DNA from: Adenophora triphylla var. japonica
Lineage: Eukaryota; Streptophyta; Magnoliopsida; Asterales; Campanulaceae
Assembly: GCA_022495995.1 (NCBI GenBank)
Contig: JAFEMH010000758.1
Span: forward strand, 62,001-126,000
DNA: 64,000 bases
Direction: 5' to 3'
The notes under the pieces were generated by a model. It saw only the letters and a list, made by a program, of their open reading frames with translations, ran no database searches and was not told the DNA's origin. This document shows positions 21,977-35,300 of this stretch, in pieces. Made by a program: the position numbers and the translations under genes. Position 1 is the stretch's first letter. Every line of letters starts with the position of its first letter.

Positions 21977-23176
21977 ATGGACCACCTCTACTTTCTACTA
22001 TTTGCTGTGACATGCTTTCTTAACTTCCGTTCAGGTACTTCGTGTTATAAAGGTGTCCTCCTTAGTATTCAGCATCATACTACCTCCGTCCGAAATGAAT
22101 GTCCGATAATTTTTTTCAAATTCGCCATTTTCGAAAAAAAATTAACATTCATTTCGGGAAAGAGATAGAGGGACGGAGGGAGTAAATTTTGACTTACCCA
22201 ATTCCTACATTAAAATGCAGGTGTCCATGGAATCGGTGTCAACTACGGACTACTAGGTGACAATCTACCCCCACCGGACCAAGTTATACCTCTCTTGAAA
22301 TCCAGAGGCATCAACAAAATTCGAATCTTTGACCCGAATCCCCTAGTCCTGAATGCCCTACACAACTCGGGAATCGAGGTTGTCCTCGGGGTCCGCAACG
22401 AGGACCTGCAACAGCTCGCAAACGATGCATCCTTTGCACAAACATGGGTCAGCAACAACGTCATCCCCCACGCTTCATCTGTAACGTTCACCTACATCAC
22501 GTCCGGCAACGAAGTTGTCCCAGGCCCACAGGAAACCTATGTTCTCGGAGCCATGCAAAACCTAGACTACGCCTTAAAAACCGCAAATCTACCTATACCA
22601 ATTACCACCGCAGTTTCACTACAAGTACTAGGATCATCGTATCCGCCTTCTCATGGCGCGTTTTCTGACAATGTGGTGGGTCCCATTACGGGCATCGTTC
22701 AATTTTTGGCAGTCAAACAAAGTCCGCTTCTTGTGAATGTGTACCCTTACTTTGCGTATAACGGGGACCCCACTAACGTGAAGCTGGACTACGCGCTTTT
22801 CCAGGACACGGCTCTGGAACAGCCGGATGGGGAATCTACTTATAAGAATCTGTTTGATTCTATGGTTGATGCTGTTTACCATGCCCTAGAACAGGTTGAA
22901 GGAGGTGGTGGGGTGGATATTGTGGTGGCGGAGACTGGGTGGCCTAGTGCCGGAAATGGGGACGGAGGAACAGTTGAAAATGCTCAAACTTATGTAAATA
23001 AACTGATAAATCATGTTGCATGTGATAAAGGTACACCAAAAAGACCAGGCAAGCATTTGGAGACTTATATTTTTGCCCTGTTCAATGAGGATCTTAAGCC
23101 TGCTGGAACTGAGCAGAATTTTGGGTTGTTTTACCCTAATATGACTGAGGTTTACCACGTAAATTTTCCAGCATAA
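21977..23176 (+). CDS. Glucan endo-1,3-beta-glucosidase (GH17 family), two exons
   Basis: Secreted beta-1,3-glucanase that hydrolyses internal 1,3-beta links in callose or fungal wall glucan. Exons are 21977-22034 and 22221-23176. The intron (186 bp, GT-AG, phase 1) splits a Gly codon just after the signal peptide, the conserved intron position of plant GH17 genes. The protein is 337 aa. It has a hydrophobic signal peptide at residues 1-19 (MDHLYFLLFAVTCFLNFRS), a mature start at GVHGIGVNYG, the acid/base Glu at about 117 in ITSGNEVVPG, and the nucleophile Glu at about 257 in VVAETGWPS. It ends FGLFYPNMTEVYHVNF with no CBM43 domain or GPI tail, so it resembles the short pathogenesis-related/extracellular class. 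No frame breaks. It is convergent with RPC3, with 204 bp between the stop codons. Isoform class and regulation are not evident from sequence. Confidence 0.95.
22081..22184. mobile_element. Short Stowaway-like MITE inside the glucanase intron
   Basis: TACCTCCGTCCGAAATGAATG on the left and CATTTCGGGAAAGAGATAGA then GGGACGGAGGGAGTA on the right are inverted repeats. It makes up 104 of the 186 intron bases. It leaves the donor and acceptor intact. Confidence 0.75.
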
Positions 23177-23380
23177 GCCCTCATTGTTGGGATATTCTTC
23201 AGTTTATTAGTTTTTATCATGGGTAATAGATTTTCAACAACAGCAAAAAATCCGTTAATTTGTTTAGATATATAAAAACAATCCTCCATTATTTCTTCTT
23301 TTAAAGAGTGAGAACAAACAAGGAGACTTTATTAAGGCAGGCATAAAAAATGAATAAAAAAACTTACACTGCCATTAAAT

Positions 23381-26300
23381 TTAGAAGTCATGAAAGAGCA
23401 TTAGAGCATCATCGAGCTTCATCAAAGAAGATTCGAGGACAATCCTTATTTTTTTGAGGCGATTGGATCTTTCTTCCAACTCATTGACACGCTTGTCTAT
23501 AGGTATCAGAAGAAGCTGAAGAAGTTGCCATTCAAATTTATCAAATATTAGGTAAATGAGAGATAAAAGTATGACTTAAAACAAAATGAAGTGAATTAAG
23601 GATAAATCAAATAAAAAGCTTGACAATTCAAGAGCAGAGTTTACAAACCTCTTTTTCTTGTTCTAGCTCAAAGGCCACGCGTAATTTCAAGTTTAAGGCA
23701 GCATGATAAAAGTCATCTAGAACATGTACCCAAAGAGAACCCTTGTTTATTTTCCATAATAAGTAATCTGGCGGCTTAACTCCAGGTAAGGAGATTTTCT
23801 GCACATATATCAACAAACATCACTTCAGATCCTGTCGTCACAAATGGCAAGCACGATCCAGAACCAATAGTACTCATGTCTTTTAAGGGAAAATAGAGAT
23901 GAGCTTGATTTACGACAATGATGAGAATGTACAATGTGACAGAGCTCATAGCATTAAATATGCTACGGAACTGTTTAAGTTGAAAGGATCATCAAGTTTA
24001 CTGGATAATAAGTGCGGTCCTTATAGTTTTTCCTTGGTTCTACTAGGACAATACCCATCCACCGAGGAGCTACGGGCATTCTTTCTGGCATTGAGAATGC
24101 CTAGTTGCTAAAAATTTACTACTACAATTTTTTACTATAAAATTTTAGCAGAACCACTGATAACATGTAAGATTTACGAGTTTTGAAATAATATGTAAGC
24201 GCTCAAGTCTCTTGTTAGGCTATTAAGGAGGAAAAATAATCAAGGTCTCCTACGAAACTATGAAGAAAGATTTGTTGTCAGGTGTGTTGTGCTACATCTA
24301 AAATCAGAGCAGACTAAAAGGATTCTACAGATTATGAAAAAGCAAGTCAGTTGTCTTTAAGCTTTATACAGGAGTTAAAAACTTGCTCAGCACTTTCTCA
24401 CAAAGATATTTTTCCATATTTCTTGTTCTTCGAAAAGTGTTCCTTAAGCTTTGGCCAAAATGTTTGAAAAAGCCTCTTCGCCTCTGAGATCAAAGAAAAC
24501 TACTTAAAAAATGGTACGTAGCGGGTCAGATTCATGGACCGGATGTGTGATATTTCTGAGACACACCGCCTGGCAGTGACTCTCTCACTGGTCCTCAACA
24601 GGCCTCTAGGTAAGAGAGTTTAGCGGGCTTTATTTGCGGTTTTTGAAGAACCTTAAGCATGATTGTTGTGGGAAAGGCTATGCATCTTTACTTCATGAAT
24701 CTCAAATGCTAAGAGCTTTGCACCATGTTCCCATAGCCAATGAATGCCAACAAACAATAACATGCATCGACAAGAAAAATGACACCAAAGGGAAGAGCTT
24801 TTAATACCTCCATATGCACATAATCATCTTTCCATAGCTGATAAAGAAGCTTGATTGTATCTTTCTTTTCCACAAATACGGTACTGGAAATCTACAAGAA
24901 ATATGCAACAACAGATCAATTAACTCACCAATTGTAGTCTTTTTCAATCAAATCATTGCTTCAAAAAAACATCATCTTTCACAATTAACCAATCCGAAGT
25001 TAGAAGCTAAACTCTCAAATACTCGGATACTCGGATAACGACAGCATTCGCTTTTCTAAACCAAATCAGCTCAAGAAACCGGGACACAGACCAACCTGAG
25101 ATTTTACATTTTTATGAATATTTGATATACTGAAAGCATGTTCCCAGTGATGGTCTAGTGCAGAAGGCTTATACTACAGGTACCCTTAATTTCAGTATTG
25201 TTTTCGTCTAAGCCCATCCCAAGCAATATTACCTCATTGTTTCCTCTTTAGGGCGACTTTTACCATCTCAGCCTATTCATTTAGAATTTTATCTTTTCTA
25301 GCCTGTTAACAATCTTACTTTAGCTACACTCATTTGGTTTAGTTGCCCGTCTTATTGTTCATTAAAGTAGCGGGGTGGGGTCTAATAGCCAGGATTTTGA
25401 ATCAGGGTATCTATTTATGTAACGAACGCTGTTGCAGGGTAACTCACATGTACTAGCCAAAATGTAGCAAGAAGATGTTACTACAGTTGCGAATTTCTTT
25501 CAAACACTGAGAAACCCACAACATCAACCAATGTCGCAACAAAAATGAACAGATCATACCAAGAAACCAGCATCTAATGCCTTCACCTTCCACATTTTTC
25601 TAATCAGAAAAGAAAAATTTAGCATTGATATGCCATACCTTGTCTGTCTCCAGTAGGCGACCACTTGTTGACAGTAACCTAAAAATCCTGTAAGCCTCCC
25701 TCCCATATTTTTTTAGAACAATGGATTCGACCTGCATCATCAGAAAGTCTTAGCTCGTGTAAAATGAATCTCCTTTTTCAATAGCAGTCATGTGAAACAG
25801 GAAAGACCTCGTGATTTTGAGCCAACTCAATAATCTTCTTCAAGTCTGAAAAAAAAAAAAAAAGAGCTTGGAATCACCTAAATCTTAATGAACTTTAGGA
25901 AAGCTTGAATGAGAATCAATAAAGATAGAGAGATGAAAGCAATCTGATACCGATGCTGTAAGTGTCATCTAGCCCTATTGTTGGATTCTGACAACCCAAT
26001 TGTACTAGGGACGCTCTAACTCGATCTATGTTCATGCTACGACCGTCTTCACTTTTTATCACCTCATCAAATATATTATCCACAGACAGGGGAACTGCAA
26101 ATCAAAAGTCAGTCAGTAATATCAAGAAGTGCACAGAAAATGTTTAAGGGGGTGGGAAAAACAGCTGCAGCATACTAATTAAATGAGCCCCTTTCAAATT
26201 ATTCGTAAACTATGGCCATAACCTCTATAAGTATGGCAGAAGGAAAAGGCCATTGTGGGAGTAAAAGGATCAACACAGATAAAGCAGTAATATTGAAGGT

Positions 26301-29300
26301 AACAAGTTCAAGGTTCACATACACACTCGCACACGCACACGCACACCCACACACATAACTTGCATATAACGTATCAAATGTGTAAAAATTTCCTCACAAA
26401 TTTCAAAACATGGAAAAAAAGAATGGCCGTCATACCAAAATCATTACTCAAGGTAAAGTGATCGAATTCCATTCCACAATTTCGCAGATTTTAAAAATAT
26501 TAAGCTTGACTAATGTTGCCCCCTATTGAAAAGGATAAAGCTTTGAAGACTGAAGGTACATGCAAATTTACAGAGGATAGTTATAGGGGCAAATTACAAA
26601 TAAGGGTCCAAAGTTTGGGGGTGTTTGCACTCCAGGATCCAATGTTCCATTTTTGACTATCAAGGGTCCAAAGTCGTTAAAAGTTGGCAGTTAAGTGCTT
26701 CTGAACGGAAAAGTTAGATTTTTTTGGTTAAATCATCATGTGCCGTCCACGTGACACTTAATAGAGGCTAATTTGAAATAAATACTGTCAATTGAGGAGT
26801 CAAATAAACATTTTAAAAATTAAACGGTTAAAATAAAAAATCCCAAATAAAACCCATACCACACCCCTTCTTCTCTACTTACGGCTTCTGCTTATTCCCT
26901 CCCCTTGGCCAGATCTCCATTATTCTCTCTTCCCACAAGCTCTCCCACAGATAATCTTCACTGTTGGATTGTTAACTAGGGAGGCAAACAGTCCAAGTGC
27001 TTGTTCCATCTGATTGGAGGAGAGAAGCCGAACTGTCTGACGTCGGAATAGAGAGATTTGGTTGGATCTGGAGATTTGGCCTGCGGGAGCTTGTCGGACT
27101 TCTTGGAGAATCGGCCCAGGGGTGCTATTGTTGTTGGCCGGCGGCTAAAGGGGGGGGGGGCTGGTCGGAATTATTGAGTCTCCGGTGATGCTTGAAAACA
27201 TTGGGGCACTCGAGAAAGCATGACCACAAGGATCATCATGTCCAGCTCCAGGCTATGGCTATTTCTCGTCAAATGGAAAATGGACGGGCCAGTACTAAAG
27301 AGCCACTATGCTATGGTAAATTCATTCACGAAAACTCCTGCTTCACTTACAAATTTAATTCACCCCAATTGAAAGAGAATTTAAAAATGGGTTCACCTTG
27401 TCTCTCTATTATTAAGGCAGAAGGACCAATTCGTGTTGGGAGTTTTTATACAACAATTCTTTTCTGTAAATTTAACGAGTGGCACAAAATTTTCATCGAG
27501 GGGTGGTGGTATAAATCTGAATCCGATGGCGGTAGTGGTGGTGGTGGTGGTTATTGGTGTTGGAGGTGAATTGATAATGGGGAAAGGGGTTTTTGGTTCA
27601 ATCTAAAATTTGAAGGGTTAAAATAAAACATTTAAAAAAAAACTATATTAATGAGTGTGAAATCTCTAAAATGTCCTCCGTTAAGCCACGCACGTGATAA
27701 TTTAACCAAAAAACTTTTCCTTCTAAAAGCACTTAACTGCCAACTTTTAACGACTTTGGACCCTTAATAGTCAAAAATGGAACATTGGACCCTGAAGTGC
27801 ACACACCCCCCCAAAATTTGGACTCTTATTTGTAGTTTGCCCTAGTTATAGAAAAGATGTCTTCTAGTCCAAGTACCCTTCATTGATCATGATTGCAAAG
27901 TCTTCCCTTGTTTGTTGCCTTCACAATGTGGGATTTGCAGATTTATCATCTTCATCTTCTTGCCTTAGGGAGGATCTTTTCATATTCATATTGGAACAAA
28001 AATATAATACTCCCTACATCTCAAAAAAAATGTCCTACTTTGACTTTCTTGGTCAACTAGTTGAACTTTGACCAACAATTTATTAAATATTTATTAGCCT
28101 CATGTCAGTGTTCTAAAACGCGGCCTAGGCGGCCGCCTAGGCGCCGCATAGGCGCTGGGCGGTGACCAAACGCCGCGCCTATAAGCAAGTCGGCCAAATT
28201 AGGCGTTGGCGCCATTAGGCGTGACTAGGCGCCATTAGGCATTGACTAGGCGGGATGCCCTCCAAGGCCACGGCCAAGTCCGGCCAAAGTTAAGGTCACG
28301 GCCGAATGTATTTGCTTCCCTAGCTTCAGCCTCTATATATATGGCCAAGGCAACATGTTACTTTGGTTTTCTTTCGATGTGGGATACACTCCAAGGCCAC
28401 GGCCAAGGCCAAGGTCGGCCAATCCCAAAGCCACGGCCGAGCCAAGGCTAGGCCAAGGCAACATTTTACTTTCTTTTTCTTTCGATGTGGGATACCCTCC
28501 AAGGCCACGGCCAAGGCCGGCCAATCTCAATGTCACGGCCGAGCCAAGGCAAGGACAAGGCAAATGCCCTATTTTTAAAATATATTTTTATTATTATTGA
28601 CAAATAATAAAAATTAGTGCACTATTTTTAAAATATATTTTTATTATTTTTTACAACAACAACAACAAAGCCTTAATCCCAAAATAATTTGGGGTCGGCT
28701 AACATGAATCCTCATATGTCATCGTGAGAAAAGGTTGTTGGAAAAAAATAAAAATAATAAAAATAAAAATAATAAATAAATAATAATAATAATAAATAAA
28801 TAAAATAATAATAATAAAAATTAGTGACACTATTTTTAAAATATATATATAAATTTATGAAATATATTTAAATTTTGTCTAATTTCTCGGCCCCGCCTAG
28901 GCCCCGCTTAGGCCCCTAGGCGCTAGGCCCGACTCCGCCGCCTAGCATCCGCCTAGCGCTTTTTAGAACACTGTCTCATGTAATTCTAAAACAAAAAAAG
29001 TATTATTAATGGTGTATCAACAAAAACATTAGAATTTTAAGAGCACCAAAATTCATAAATTGTTGGTCAAAATTCAATCAAGTTGACCAAGAAAAAGTAT
29101 GACAATTTTTTGAGACGGATACTCCCTCTGTTCCACCCGACTTAGGATTCTCTCCCGACACAGGTATTAAGAAATACTATTATAATAAGAGGAGAGAGAA
29201 TGAGTGGAGAAGGTATTGTGAATATGAAAAGTAAAATAAGAGAGAGAATAAGTGGGAGAAATAGTAATGAGATTGTTATTGTGAGTATGACAAGTGGGTC

Positions 29301-32300
29301 TCATTAAATATAAAAATAATATAAACTTGCCATTTTGGGATGGCCAAGTCGAATGGGAAGCCCAAAATGACAAATTGTCCTAAGTCGGGTGGGACGGAGG
29401 GAGTAATCACTAGGATAATTTGGCATGCCACTAGTCCTTATGCACAACCTTTCTTTCCGACCTAGGTTCTAACATATCAATTTTACTGTAGACAAAAGAA
29501 TATAAACAAAAATAATTATTTTTCATTTCCACTCAAATAGTTTCTTTTGGATGGATTTTTCTCCCAAAATTATTGTCAAGAAACTTCCACATAAAACTTC
29601 TTTAAAAGCTCACTGGTTACTGCACATGTTCATTTGCATGACCCATTGCAGATCCTGTACTGATTGAATTCATTTTTTATCGTTTTCCATTTTTGTAAAG
29701 TAGGTTCGCTTCTTGTTCTCCATCTATCGTCATATATTTAGTGCTGTATCAAATGAATTAACTTGACTTTGAGCAACAATAAACTAATCTTCTATTTTAA
29801 ATTATCATCTTTCTAGTAGGTGGGCCTTTAATATGTGAGTCTCTAGAACTTTTCTTATCAATAAAACTTTGAAACTAATTATGTTCGCTCCTCCACTGCA
29901 ACACAACTGCAACTTAATTATCCTAATACCTGTTAAGTTGAAAACATTAATAAAAACTATCTTTTGAGTAAACCTCACAATCAACCCAATGTTATTTGGC
30001 ACGTAATCCTATGATTCTGTATCCAACACTATAACACAGTAACACTTCTCCTGTTTCTTCTTTGCTTTTTGTTATCCCAAACTTTTCTCCATTTACAGTT
30101 TTTTCTAAATGCCCCTACAGTATAAAATAGGGCAAATGACAAATTAGGGTCCAAAGTTAAGGGGAAATCGAGCTGGGTCTAATGTTTCAATTTTGTCAAT
30201 TTAAGGTTTAAAGTTAACAATGTTAGTCATTTAGGGAGGGGTTTTGACGGAACTGTTAGAAAATTCCGTTAAGTCACAATGTGTTGCACATGTGACTTAA
30301 CTGACGTTATTTTGGATTATATTTCCAATTTACCCTTCATCCTAGACCCTAAATTGACAAAACCCTAATTTTGGACCCCAATTTAGGACCACCCCCCTAA
30401 GTTTGGACCCTATCTTGTCATTTTATCCAAAAACAAAAATAACTAGATTTTAACTAAATGACACCTCACCAACCATGAAAACATGCACACCTTCATCTTA
30501 TTTTATCTCCCAGCACTACCCCACCCACCACACATTTAAACGATACATAGAGCGCTAATTACACACAAATAATGGAAAACACTCATTCATGCCAACATTA
30601 TCATTTTGTTTATTTTTTTCTTTGGTAGTAATATTTGATAATCTTTAATCATCAATTTTTGCCAATTATATATCAGAAAATTTTGGGGGAAACTTGTTTC
30701 TCCATAAGTTATAAAAAATCATGTTTTTAAATATATCGACTTGGTGTTTTAAAGCCTAAACTCACTGTTTTAAGGCCCAAACTCGCTATTTTATTTTCTA
30801 GCTTAAACTCGCAGTTTTAACGCCTAAACTCACTATTTTATTTTCTAGATATTTTAAGGCCTAAACTCAATGTTTTAAGGTCTAAACTCGATATTTTTAA
30901 GGATGAAAGTGGGCTTTTTATAACTTATGGAGAAACAAGTTTCCCCTAAAACTTGCTCATTATATATATTCTTAATCATAAAACACATAGCAGGATAAAG
31001 GCTAATAAAATCACTAGGATCAAAGAAACCCTTTTGGAAAATGACAAAATAGGGTCCAATGTTAGAGAGCATTTTTAAATCGGTGTCTAAACTTTGGGGG
31101 TAGTCCCAAATTAGGGTCTAATGTTAGGATTTTGTCAATTTAGGGTCCGAATTGATATAAAACGATTATTTTGGGTTAGTACCCACATGAAAAGACAAAA
31201 CTAACCTTATAAGTTTTGCATGTGCAAGGCATGTAATAACTTAACAAATTTTTCTAACAATTTCATCCAAAAACCCCTAACGGACTAACGTTGTTAACTT
31301 TGGACCCTAAATTGATAAAATTGGAATATCAGATCCCGATTGGCACACACCCCTAAACTTTGGACCCTAATTTGTCATTTCCCCTATAAAATAAAACTTC
31401 CAAGATTGATGTAATTCATCATTTTCAAATCCAAGCTTGCCCATAAACAGACGAGTCCACCTCATTGATATTGTTATTGATAAACAAAAGCCATCAGATC
31501 AGTCATGCTCAACATTACGCTCATTGCTTAAATTTTCCATTGTATCAACTTGATATTACACTCAGTAGTGAAGCCAGAAATTTTGGCAAAGGGGGTCAAG
31601 ATTGTTTACGGAATAAAAATTATACTTATTATATAGAATTTGGCACAAAAGGGGATCAATATGATATCATAGTACAAATTTTACCACAAATCAAGGGGGT
31701 CAAAATTGACAAAAGTAGTACTTTTAGTGTACCTTTTCAAAAACTGAAGGTACCAATATGATATACCCCAATAGTTAAGGCGGTCAAGTGACCCACATCT
31801 CTTAAGGGTGGCTTCGCCGTGATAATACTTGAAATTTAAGATCATAACAGAGCTAAAACAATAGATAAACTCTTTTTGAATGAACAAACAGACAAGGATT
31901 TACCTGAACTTTCAGTTTTCACTTTAGTCTCTCCACTTCTAGTTGCCTCCAAAATTGCACTTAAAACAGTGCTAGCTCCATCATCAAGCCGGCCTCTCAC
32001 ATTAGCAATGCATAACTGTAGAGCAGAGCCAGTTCAGGTTCATTACATCAAAACACAAAGGGATAGAAGAAAATGGTCCTCTACACAAGCGGCCTAATAG
32101 TTACTCCCAGTGTGAACAAAGTTATAAAAGGTCTATCGCTAAGCAGATTTTCCTGTATCTGCTTAACGGCTGAAAGAGTGAGTGAGCTTGAGTGGAAGTG
32201 GAGAGGGAGAATCTGTATGAGAGACAGAGATATTCCATCATACAGAGATCTCCCATTATATGTAAGTTGATGAAGAGGGATTAATACAGAACAACATAAA

Positions 32301-35300
32301 TGAGGGTACATCTGATACAAGACCGTTGAACTCTAAAAAGTATTCGAGAGATCAACCTTATGTCTAAGGCGTCGTACAAATTCATCAAAATTGGCGCGCC
32401 AAAGAACTTCTTTCTTGTCATTTGTAGCCCATACATCTGCATCACTCTCCAAATGTTGCTTGCGCTACAAAAGAAATGTACATATCAGTGTGTTTTTCAG
32501 CCAAGAAATCCCGAATAACATTGTTACACAAACCTTTTCTCCAGGAACCACATTAGTGGTGTTCTCATTGCTAGCTTCTCCAGGAACATCATCCAATGTA
32601 TCAAATTCAAGTAAAAATCGTAATGATTCCATGGGAGCAGCAGCTGCTAAAGCACGTGCCTCTAATGTTGATTCTTCAATTGTCTGCAATTTTCACGCAT
32701 GATTCAGGTTTGAAATCGAAAAGTGATCCGCAACAGAGGGCAGTTCAATTAAACTAAGGAACCAAGAACTGACACTAACATCCTTAGTCAAAAATCACAG
32801 CATTAGTGATAACAAAAGTATTAAATTGTTGCTCCAATTCTGGGGGAAAAGATTACAGTAGCCCTGGTGTTCAACAACTTGGACAATGTAGCCAGCTAAT
32901 TAAAAAGGCAGCAACACCAATCCTTCTAAAGGACCTTCATCACTGGACTAGATGAAAACAAAGAACTATAGTCATTCTCACTCAATATGTAATACATGCC
33001 AAGCACTTTCTCTCACAGGTATCTGTATTCTGTAAAAGAAACACTGCTACTCATGTATACGTTAAATTGTGTACCAAAAAAAAAAACTCCCTCCGCCCCA
33101 CTACAAACTACACACTTTCCTCATAAGGCATCCCACTACAAACTACACACTTTCTAAAATGGAAATGTTTTATTACTTTTATATTAATGAGACCCCACAT
33201 AAACAATTCAAATATTATTTCCTACCCCACTTTCACTCTCCTACCTCACTTTTCATACTCACAACACCTACTCCAGTAACACGTATTCTTAATTCCCGTG
33301 CAAATAGTAAGTGTGTAGTTTGTAGTGGGACGGAGGGAGTACACGTTTAATCATGTTTTGTGCTCAACACAGCTATGACTTGCCCTACTCCTGAGTACTT
33401 AAATGAGTTGCAAGTTTTATTGTTATTTCACAAAAATAAAGTCTTCTAGTACACTATAATCAGATTTCAAGGAGAAAAAAATCGCCTACCTTTGCAGACT
33501 TTGCACCTCTTTTCTTTGCAGGTGTGTCTTCTTCAGTTGATGGTGCAAGAAACGGCTCATGAGCTGGGCACCGTTCAATAAATCGAGATTTCACAAGTTT
33601 ACCGAAGTTTTCCTGTAAAGTATCGAGAGCAGTAGAATTCCCTGTACAGAAATCATTGGTAGCTTTCAACACGAGATACTAGAGTTCTTGTGAAGTAAAT
33701 AAGAGGAACTTTCCCACCTCTATTATTCATTTTCCTTGGTTCAGATGGGAATGATACTGGTTAGATTATGAAGAAATGAGTCAATCACCATCTCTTAAAA
33801 GTTTCTACTGTTTGCATTTTTTAATTCAAAATGTATGAAGAAACTGGCTTGTAACACCAGCATAACTACAAGCATTATAATAGCTTAAAAAGATCTTTCA
33901 AACTGGGTTATTCTGCAAGAATACTACTTTGACTATGAAAAGAAAGTCCCTCAGTCCCAAATACTTGGACTTCATTGTGACGGATAATTGCTCTTCATTG
34001 AAGCAGGCAGCAAACTGCAAAATGGACACCAAGTGCAGGTGCCGAAGCAATAACAAACAAGCAACTAAAGACACATAACAGCCTTATAAATTTGGATTCT
34101 CCATGCTGGAATTTTAACTTTAGCTTTTAGTTGGACAAAATCATTATTCTGTAGTCCACAGTCACTAGTTATGACTAAAGAAAAAGGACCCTTTAAGTGA
34201 ACTAACAAGCACATGATGAAATTGAGCACTGTGCTCAAACATTTTGACTTTGAAGTAACCCTTGTTTCATTGCCTCAAACTTAAATGACGAAGCTACCAA
34301 ACCGTTACCGCATAACCTTGAGGCAACTACACCAAAAAAGATATGACATTTTGGCTATACTAACTCCAACTTCTGGCAATTGGGTCATAGACAAACAGTA
34401 AAAATACTATTGGAGCAGAAATTATATAAATAATAATATCAAAGATATATACTCCCGAATGCTTTTAAAAGAAACAACTTTGTTGAATATATCCTTAAGT
34501 TTTCTGTTTCACTGATCTTCTTTAACAGTGGTAAGAGGGATAACAAAAAGAAAAATAGGGAAAAGTCACAGTTGACGCAGGCATTATGGGCGTAAAGAAG
34601 AGATTTACCTCCTCCTTGATTCAGCATATCCTTGTGCCTATCAATAATTTGATTCAGTGATAGCCTACCGTGTTGAAGCAACCCTTCAAATATCTCTTCG
34701 CACTGTCAAAACCCAATCATGAGACTGCTTTAACTCAACCTCAAGCAAAGCTTATTCAACCAAAATGGGAAAGCAAAAGAATAAAAGTGACTCACTCCTT
34801 TACCAAGTTCCTCAGTTACAATCACCATAAATTTAGGGAACCTCATGTGGTGTATTATGTTATCAAACAACACCATGTACTGGGTTAAAATCTTTGGTGC
34901 CTCTCCAAACCCACCTGCATTCACAAGCAACAGTAATCACAATTGTAATTACCCTTTTTCTGTATGTAAGTAACAAAAAAAAAAAAAAAACAGAACGAAA
35001 CAAAACAACACAAAACATACAAACTATTGGTTGGGCTCTTCATCTGATTCTATTTATAAAACATCATAGCCAAGCTATGTCACTTGTACATAACTCTTGC
35101 TGAAAATGATAAGTTGTTTTTTCAAGTTAAAATCGATATGTAATCACTTGTTGATAAATAATTTCACGGTTACATCTTCGCAACAATCAATAGCCTCAAA
35201 GTTAGTACTTCAAACACCATCCTATCACAGCCATCTAACAGTTATCAAATAATTCAGCACTAAATGACAATTTCTAGGTCACCAAGTATTGAAGTATAAG

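Larger units (their letters stand above)
28106..28973. mobile_element. hAT-like non-autonomous element, 868 bp
   Basis: Terminal inverted repeats CAGTGTTCTAAAACGC and GCGCTTTTTAGAACACTG, followed inward by GGCGGCCGCCTAGGCG palindromes. The flanks CCTCATGT / TCTCATGT match at 7 of 8 bases, the 8-bp duplication expected for hAT. Inside are the CCACGGCCAAGG tandem repeats and AT-rich simple repeats. No transposase is present. Confidence 0.8.
28010..29119. mobile_element. Stowaway-type MITE split by a nested hAT-like element
   Basis: The left part CTCCCTACATCTCAAAAAAA with GACTTTCTTGGTCAACTAG is complementary to the right part AGTTGACCAAGAAAAAGTAT ending in TTTTTTGAGACGGA. The two halves are separated by the insertion at 28106-28973. 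The last five bases of the right terminus appear to have been lost where the next MITE abuts. Confidence 0.75.

Noticed and set aside
23899..24111. 70-aa plus-strand open frame
   Set aside because: Lies in RPC3 intron 12 on the opposite strand, with no homology I recognise and no promoter signals.
27192..27569. 125-aa open frame with Gly-rich tail inside the MULE
   Set aside because: No recognisable domain; the Gly run comes from a GGT repeat. Kept only as part of the possible captured interior.
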